Assembly: GCA_945643635.1 (NCBI GenBank)
Contig: CALZFC010000060.1
Coordinates: forward strand, 1,567,501-1,631,500
Reading direction: 5' to 3'
From: Allodiplogaster sudhausi
Taxonomy: Eukaryota > Nematoda > Chromadorea > Rhabditida > Diplogasteridae
DNA length: 64,000 nucleotides
Shown: in pieces, positions 58,101-64,000 of the stretch
Layout: every line of letters begins with the position of its first letter
Position numbering within the stretch: position 1 is the stretch's first letter
Made by a program: the position numbers and the translations under genes
Notes under the pieces: model-generated
Seen by the model: only the letters and a program-made list of their open reading frames with translations
Databases searched by the model: none
What the model was told of the DNA's origin: nothing

Positions 58101-59576
58101 ATCTCGCCATAATAAACGTGGTGCAACATGCGCACTTGTCTGCCTGCCTGCCAAAAAAGTGCGAATACATATTCATGAGGCACAATGCTTGGGTTGGGCG
58201 GGGCGTTGATGCAGAAAATTAGCCCTTAGCCCCCAGGCCAGAACAGCCTCCTCCAGGGTCAATTGACTGGCGGAAAATTGGTGGGAAGGGAAACTAGAAA
58301 ATTATCCCCCCATCTTTATAGGGGCTCCATATGCACCATATTTCCTCATTTATTCGAGAAATTGTGCACTCCATGGTCATTGAGAACTAAAATGGACTCA
58401 TTTATCGCCATTTTCATCTCTCTATCTCTCTCTCTCTCTCTCTGTCTCTCTCTTGCTCTCTATCTCTCTCTCGCTCTCTATCTCTCTCGCTATCTCGCTC
58501 CCATTCTTCTGAACTCTCTCTATCTATCTCTCTCTATGTCTCTCTTTCTCTTCCTTTCTCTCTCCCGCTCTCGATTCTTCGCATCACTTCTCCCTCTGTA
58601 TTCCCTTTATTTCACCTTTTAGCCGCAGGGCAATACTCACATTCACCGACCTTTTATCCTCTCCACGGTAGTATATATCAGTTTGATGTTCATGTCTCCA
58701 ACGTTCCTTTGCCGTGCATGGACAGCTGAAATCTATCTACTTTGTTAATCATTTTTATTTTTATACCGTAATTTCACTGCACATTTGCAAATATTCAGTT
58801 ATGTACATACATAGAATAATTTATCTCAGACTTGATTTCTTTTTTAAATTCTTCCTTCAACAAGTATCCATGCTTGTCTGTCTTTAAGTATTAAAGCATA
58901 GGAAAAACTTTCAAGAGTAGAATAATACATACATGCATAAATCTTTTGTTCTTTTGTTGTCTGGCGTACGTACTATGCATGTGGCAAATGACTTGGAAGT
59001 TTGTTGTTTCATTGTGGGAGAGAAATGAATAGAAATCGAGATAGAGAGAGAGAGGAGAGAGAGAGATATGGTGAGAGAGTGAGAAAAATAGAGAATGAAT
59101 GAAATAGATGGAAGGAAACAAAAAGATGGAAATCTGCACAGCGAGAATGAGAGATGTGAGGAATAGAAAGGAGAAAATGCACTGGAAATTAAGTCAAACC
59201 TAAGAAGAAGAAATGTATGTATGTATGTATGTAGAGATATCTCATCAGAGAAACTGAAACAATACGAGCAAACTTGTACATATTCTGATTTTGTAAAAAA
59301 AAAAAGGACTTTCCTATCATCATTACAACTCCCTACTTGCCAGCACAAAAACTGAGCATCATTAATTTCTACTTAATTAACATTTCTTATGTTACACTTT
59401 GTATAGATCAGTAATCAAGAATCCAAATGTCTATAATTTGCAAGTTTATGTAATCTTTTCTATGTAGTTACGCTTCTATTGTGTCTGGAGTAGTCTTCAA
59501 TTACAAAATGTTATCCAAATAATATGTAGTAGACAGGTGTTTCATCTGCCGGGGAGAGGGTGGGCGTGATGGAGAG

Positions 59577-59619
<43 letters not shown>

Positions 59620-60291
59620 AAGAGAAAAAGAGAGAGAAGAGAGAGAAGAGCGAGAGAGAGAGGGCGATAACAGGCAGTAGTACTTAAATAAAATATATAA
59701 ACAGTTAGGGATTGGTTCGCCCCTCCCCTGGATCGTAGTTAGACGGAATAGAAAATGATGAGAGCTTGCCCAATGAAAGACTGAAAGAAAGGAGAAGCTT
59801 TGTTAGTCATTTTGTGATTATTTTTTTTAGGTCGTTCATACTTTTGCTAATGTTTGTCAGATCAAAAGCCACTAACTATGGCTAATTAGGAGAGCACTTC
59901 ACCGCCACTCTTCATCACTCTCTCTTTCTCTCTCTCACTCTCACTCTCTCTCTTTCTCACTCTCTCTCTCTATCTCTCACTCTCGCTCTCTCACTCTCAC
60001 TCTCTCTTTCTCACTCTCTCTATGTCTCTCACTCTCTCTCTCTATCTCTCACTCTCGCTCTCTCACTCTCACTCTCTCTTTCTCACTCTCTCTATGTCTC
60101 TCACTCTCTCTCTCTATCTCCCTCTCACTCTGTCTTTCTGCCTCTCTTCCACGCCTACTCTCTGGTCATCCAACGGAACTTGTTTATTTGTCCTCAAGCA
60201 TTTTCGAAGATCATTTCCGGCGTAGATTTCGCAGAATCTCTTTAGATAGCGTCATTGGCGGAAAAGCAAAGCCTATGTTAAAGAATGGGGC

Positions 60292-60322
<31 letters not shown>

Positions 60323-60912
60323 CGAGAGGAGAGATAGAGAGAGAGAGAGAAAGATAAAGAGAGAAAGAGAGAGAGGTGGAGAACGAAGGAGAGATAGAGA
60401 GATAGAGAGAGATAGAGATAGAGATAGAAATAGAGAAAGAGAGAAAGAGAGATAAAGAGAGAGCGTTTACAATCACAGACATAGGGTGGACATGAGGACG
60501 AGACAATACACATTCCTGCATATGACATCCTTCGCAACATTTTCCAGTCTGGAGAGATTTTAAATATATCCTGGATACTATCATACATCCATAACATATG
60601 CATCTACATTTTTTTGTTCTTTCGCTTTCTATATCTAATCATATTTCTCTTTTCCCCCACTTCTTCGCTCCCTCTCTCACTCTCTCTTCTCTCTTTCGCT
60701 CTCTACAACCCCCCACCCAATTCTAATTTCCGAACATTCCCAAGCACGGCAGATTCTCTCTCTCTCTCTCTTACTCGCTCTCTCTCTGTCTTCCTTTCTA
60801 TGTCTCTCTCTCTCTCTTTCTCTCTCTCTCTGTCTCTTTCTCTCTCTTTCTTTCTATGTCTCTCTCTCTCTTTCTCTCTCTGTCTCTTTCTCTCTCTCTC
60901 TCTTTGTCTCTC

Positions 60913-60961
<49 letters not shown>

Positions 60962-61327
60962 CTCTCTCCACTCATCTCACCCATCAACATTCCTGCGGCT
61001 CCCTTTTTGCTTCGGGTGACCCCGTAACCTCGTCTTGATAGAGCATTCTATACAGTTTTAGTTCTAGTGTGCTCATTTGGACTTGGTGGCGTCTGACCGG
61101 GTTTTATGATTGATTGGAGATCAAGGCACTCGCGAAACTTCACAAGAATCTCTTGCGGCAAACCTGAGAAACTTGTTAAATAGACTCGCCCGAAAAAGAG
61201 TAGAAGAAGGTTAATTAAGAAGAAGTTCATTAAAAAATTAAAAATAAATTTTTTTAATCATAAATTTCACGCAATTCTTTTGAAGCCCCACCACCACCAC
61301 CCTCTCAGTCTTGCTCTTCAATTTAAG
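52216..61327. other. gene-free region downstream of COG4
   Basis: I see no convincing coding exon. An AATAAA at 52494 may end COG4 transcripts. CT/GA tracts dominate: 52935-53120, 53255-53600, 53720-53815, 53950-54185, 54670-54770, 55025-55155, 55320-55510, 55700-55925, 57540-57630, 57930-58050, 58420-58570, 59570-59670, 59910-60140, 60290-60465, 60665-60970. Stretches such as 56030-57280 are AT-rich and without signal. Confidence 0.6.
53255..54190. repeat. cluster of (GA)n tracts
   Basis: Four GAGA/GAAAG tracts separated by 100-150 bp of unique sequence. Every long frame here is an Arg-Glu or Ser-Leu repeat translation. Confidence 0.9.
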
Positions 61328-63010
61328 AGAGCATGTCCGTAAGCCTGCCCCGGGAAAATTGTTTTCGAATTCATTAACAAAAATCATTTTTCTTATACAA
61401 CTCGACCCGCTCTATATAATGAGACTAATTTCATCATCATCCGATTATTTCATTTCGGGATATACTACCGTAACCCTGAAAATTCATTGTGCCATAACTT
61501 CGTCCAAAACCTGTTTTGTGAAACCATGAACATATCATTCGATAGCATTTCGAAAGCGCTTCAAATTTCATCTAGGAACATGTTTTAATAAAATTTTATT
61601 TTGGCCGAGAAAATTGGGTCTAAATTATTTGAAGGGTAAGCATGCCACTTTATGATCATTTCCCCACCCTGACACCTAGCTAGAAAGAAAGAGCGTGAAA
61701 TTTGCTTCCAAATAATCACCATTCAAGAAAAATCTGAGGGTACCAATTTTTGCTACGACATGAGCAATGCGCGCGAGTCGGTCAAAAAGGCACGTTTACG
61801 GCGGCCGAGGCACCCTGCAAGCGCATTCAGCGATCCATAACTTTGTTCAATCTTAACATCAGAAAATCGTAAGCATATCATCTAAGAGCTCTCACAGAGA
61901 TCTTCAAATGCTACATACATATTTTTATTGAAATATTTATATTTCTATGGAAAATTTCGTTCTGAACTTTTAGAAGGCTTAAAAAACTATTTTATAAACA
62001 TTTCCGTATTTCATAACATACATCGTAAGAAAGAGCGTGAAATTTTCTACAAGATGAACCTCTTTCAATAAACTTTCAAGTCTATATTGTTCTCTTATAA
62101 GTCATAAGAACAGGGCAACAGCTTAGCACAATTCTTCAGCATAAAAAATTATTGGAATATTCTAATTCGAATAACCTAAACAATGAAATTCTCGGGCTAA
62201 AGGATAGCGACGATACTTCACCTATTCTTATGACTTATAACAGAACAATATAGACTTGAATGTTTATTGAAAGTGGTTCATCTTGTAGAAAATTTCACGC
62301 TCTTTCTTACGATGTATGTTATGAAATACGGAAATGTTTATAAAATAGTTTTTTAAGCCTTCTAAAAGTTCAGAACGAAATTTTCCATAGAAATATAAAT
62401 ATTTCAATAAAAGTATGTATCTAGCATTTGAAGATCTCTGTGAGAGCTCTTAGATGATATACTTACGATTTTCTGATGTTAAGATTGAACAAAGTTATGG
62501 ATCGCTGAATGCGCTTGCAAGGTGCCCCGGCCGCCGTAAACGCGCCTTTTTGACCGACTCGCGCGCATTGCTCATGTCGTAGCAAACATTGGTACCCTCG
62601 GATTTTTCTTGAATGGTGATTATTTGGAAGCAAATTTCACGCTCTTTCTTTCTAGCTAGGTGTCAGGGTGGGGAAATGATCATAAAGTGGCATGCTTACC
62701 CTTCCAATAATTTAGACCCAATTTTCTCGGCCAAAATAAAATTTTATTAAAACATGTTCCTAGATGAAATTTGAAGCGCTTTCGAAATGCTATCGAATGA
62801 TATGTTCATGGTTTCACAAAACAGGTTTTGGACGAATTTATGGCACAATGAATTTTCAGGGTTACGGTAGTGTATCCCGAAGGAAAAAAATCGGATGATG
62901 ATGAAATTAGTCTCATTAAATAGAGCGGGTCGAGTTGTATAAGAAAAATGATTTTTGTTAATGAATTCGAAAACAATTTTCCCGGGGCAGGCTGCCTTAA
63001 GCGCATGCTC
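61328..63010. mobile_element. 1.7-kb near-perfect palindrome (fold-back element)
   Basis: Left arm about 61328-62114 and right arm about 62220-63010 are inverted copies with few mismatches (for example GGCACGTTTACGGCGGCCGA against its complement near 62535-62554). The unique centre is about 105 bp. The outer edge is GAGCATG...CCTGCCCCGGGAAAATT. No transposase frame and no clear target duplication were found, so a fold-back element or a local inverted duplication are both possible. Confidence 0.85.
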
Positions 63011-63916
63011 GACTCTTACAGAGAAGCTCTCTTAACGAGAGAAAAAAGGACAGAGCGAGTAAGCAACATTTTGACTTTTCACCTGCATCTTTTAATATTG
63101 TGTAACCTCTTTGTGCCTTGCACGGCACCGTTTCAGCCAAGAAACACCTGCCTTTTTTTTGGGGGGGGGGGTTACATTAGTGCCCGTCATTTCGCACGGT
63201 GCTGCCGGTGCTGCACCCTCCCACCGCCCCACCTATGGGGGTGTTAGGAATGCCCTCCTCCCTCCCTTTTTGCCACGCACTTCCTCGGTCTCTGTGCACC
63301 ACTCATTTCCCTTTGAAGAGAGAGAGGCGGCCTTCCAGAAACGGCTCTGTTGCCGCCGACAGTTCCGGCCATGTGTCACCCCCTGCCGGATCTGTCGATT
63401 TCCTCCCTTTCACTCCTTTAGCCCTCGCAAACATCCCCCCATATGCAACAAACAGTGCGCAATCCACATAGAGCCGCCTCCGCGATCCTCCAATTGGTAT
63501 AGATAGTCGCCTTCTTGTTGCTTTCGTGCTTTTTCTTTTCATTTTATGAATCAGTAATTCATTCAAACGGAGGGGCGCGAATAAGGAAATGAACGGAAAG
63601 GGTGTGAGTGCAGCTTATTGTGAAAAAGAGGCAGAGAGAGAGAGAGAGACAGAGAGAGATAGAGAGTGGAAGAGCGAGAGAGAGCGAGAGAGAGAACTAG
63701 AGATTGAGAGAGAGAGAGATACAGAGAGCAACCGAGTGGGTGGAAACAGATATGGAATGTGTGGCATATGTGACTTCGTGATATTAATAAGGAAACGAAT
63801 GAACTTTCTTGCTTCTTGCAATTAACATTTTCATATCAACACGCTCGTCATGAGGACATTGGGCGAACACTCCGTCGTCTTTCTACATACCTCTCTCTCT
63901 CTCTTTCTCTCTCTTC

Positions 63917-63947
<31 letters not shown>

Positions 63948-64000
63948 CCTCTCTCTCTCTCTCTCTTCTCTATTTCCATCTACATACCTCTCTCTCTCTT
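63011..64000. other. right end of window, no gene seen
   Basis: A moderately GC-rich stretch (63110-63500) has overlapping frames of 87-131 codons on both strands with no recognisable domain. A GA tract (63625-63725) and a CT tract (63890 to the end) follow. Confidence 0.5.

Noticed and set aside
63111..63566. Overlapping 87-131 aa frames on both strands
   Set aside because: Moderate GC and lack of stops explain them; Pro/Arg-rich composition and no domain or splice context.

Overview
This is a eukaryotic window that reads as a nematode, probably a chromadorean. The evidence is a complete nematode-type serpentine chemoreceptor, first exons preceded directly by splice acceptors as in SL trans-splicing, one pair of genes spaced like an operon, a Tc1-type TIR element, and many short TACGGTA/TACTGTA words. 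Gene-poor DNA is packed with (CT)n/(GA)n tracts. Coding exons are GC-rich islands in AT-rich introns. I rebuilt six protein-coding genes exon by exon, all on the + strand. In each model the exon phases close and leave one continuous reading frame.

Layout: 1485-8625 is a 14-exon rhodopsin-family peptide GPCR (529 aa) with an Arg-Ser-Pro-rich tail. 9097-9882 is a Tc1-like non-autonomous element. 12208-18686 is an 8-exon serpentine chemoreceptor (349 aa) with one GC-AG intron, fold-back repeats in its introns and a possible minus-strand coding relic inside intron 3. 20170-29244 is a 15-exon DNAJC11 homologue (571 aa); its intron 6 holds a young LTR retroelement (22745-25748) that has gag and protease but no reverse transcriptase or integrase. 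29245-35910 is gene-free and rich in microsatellites. 35911-40515 is a BRI3-like PPxY membrane protein. 42177-42998 is SMIM7 (76 aa). 43355-52215 is COG4 (22 exons, 873 aa), close behind SMIM7 and probably in an operon with it. From 52216 to the end I see no convincing gene, only CT/GA tracts and a 1.7-kb near-perfect palindrome.

Functions fall into two groups. The two receptors are sensory or neuropeptide signalling proteins at the plasma membrane. The other four are housekeeping or membrane-traffic proteins: DNAJC11 for mitochondrial inner-membrane architecture, SMIM7 and the BRI3-like protein as small membrane proteins, and COG4 for retrograde Golgi tethering. The most unusual structure is at intron edges: tandem micro-duplications of acceptor plus exon start in three genes and a weaker case in COG4, tRNA-like sequences placed directly behind two donor sites in COG4, an intron flanked by direct repeats, and CT tracts serving as the polypyrimidine tract of many acceptors.
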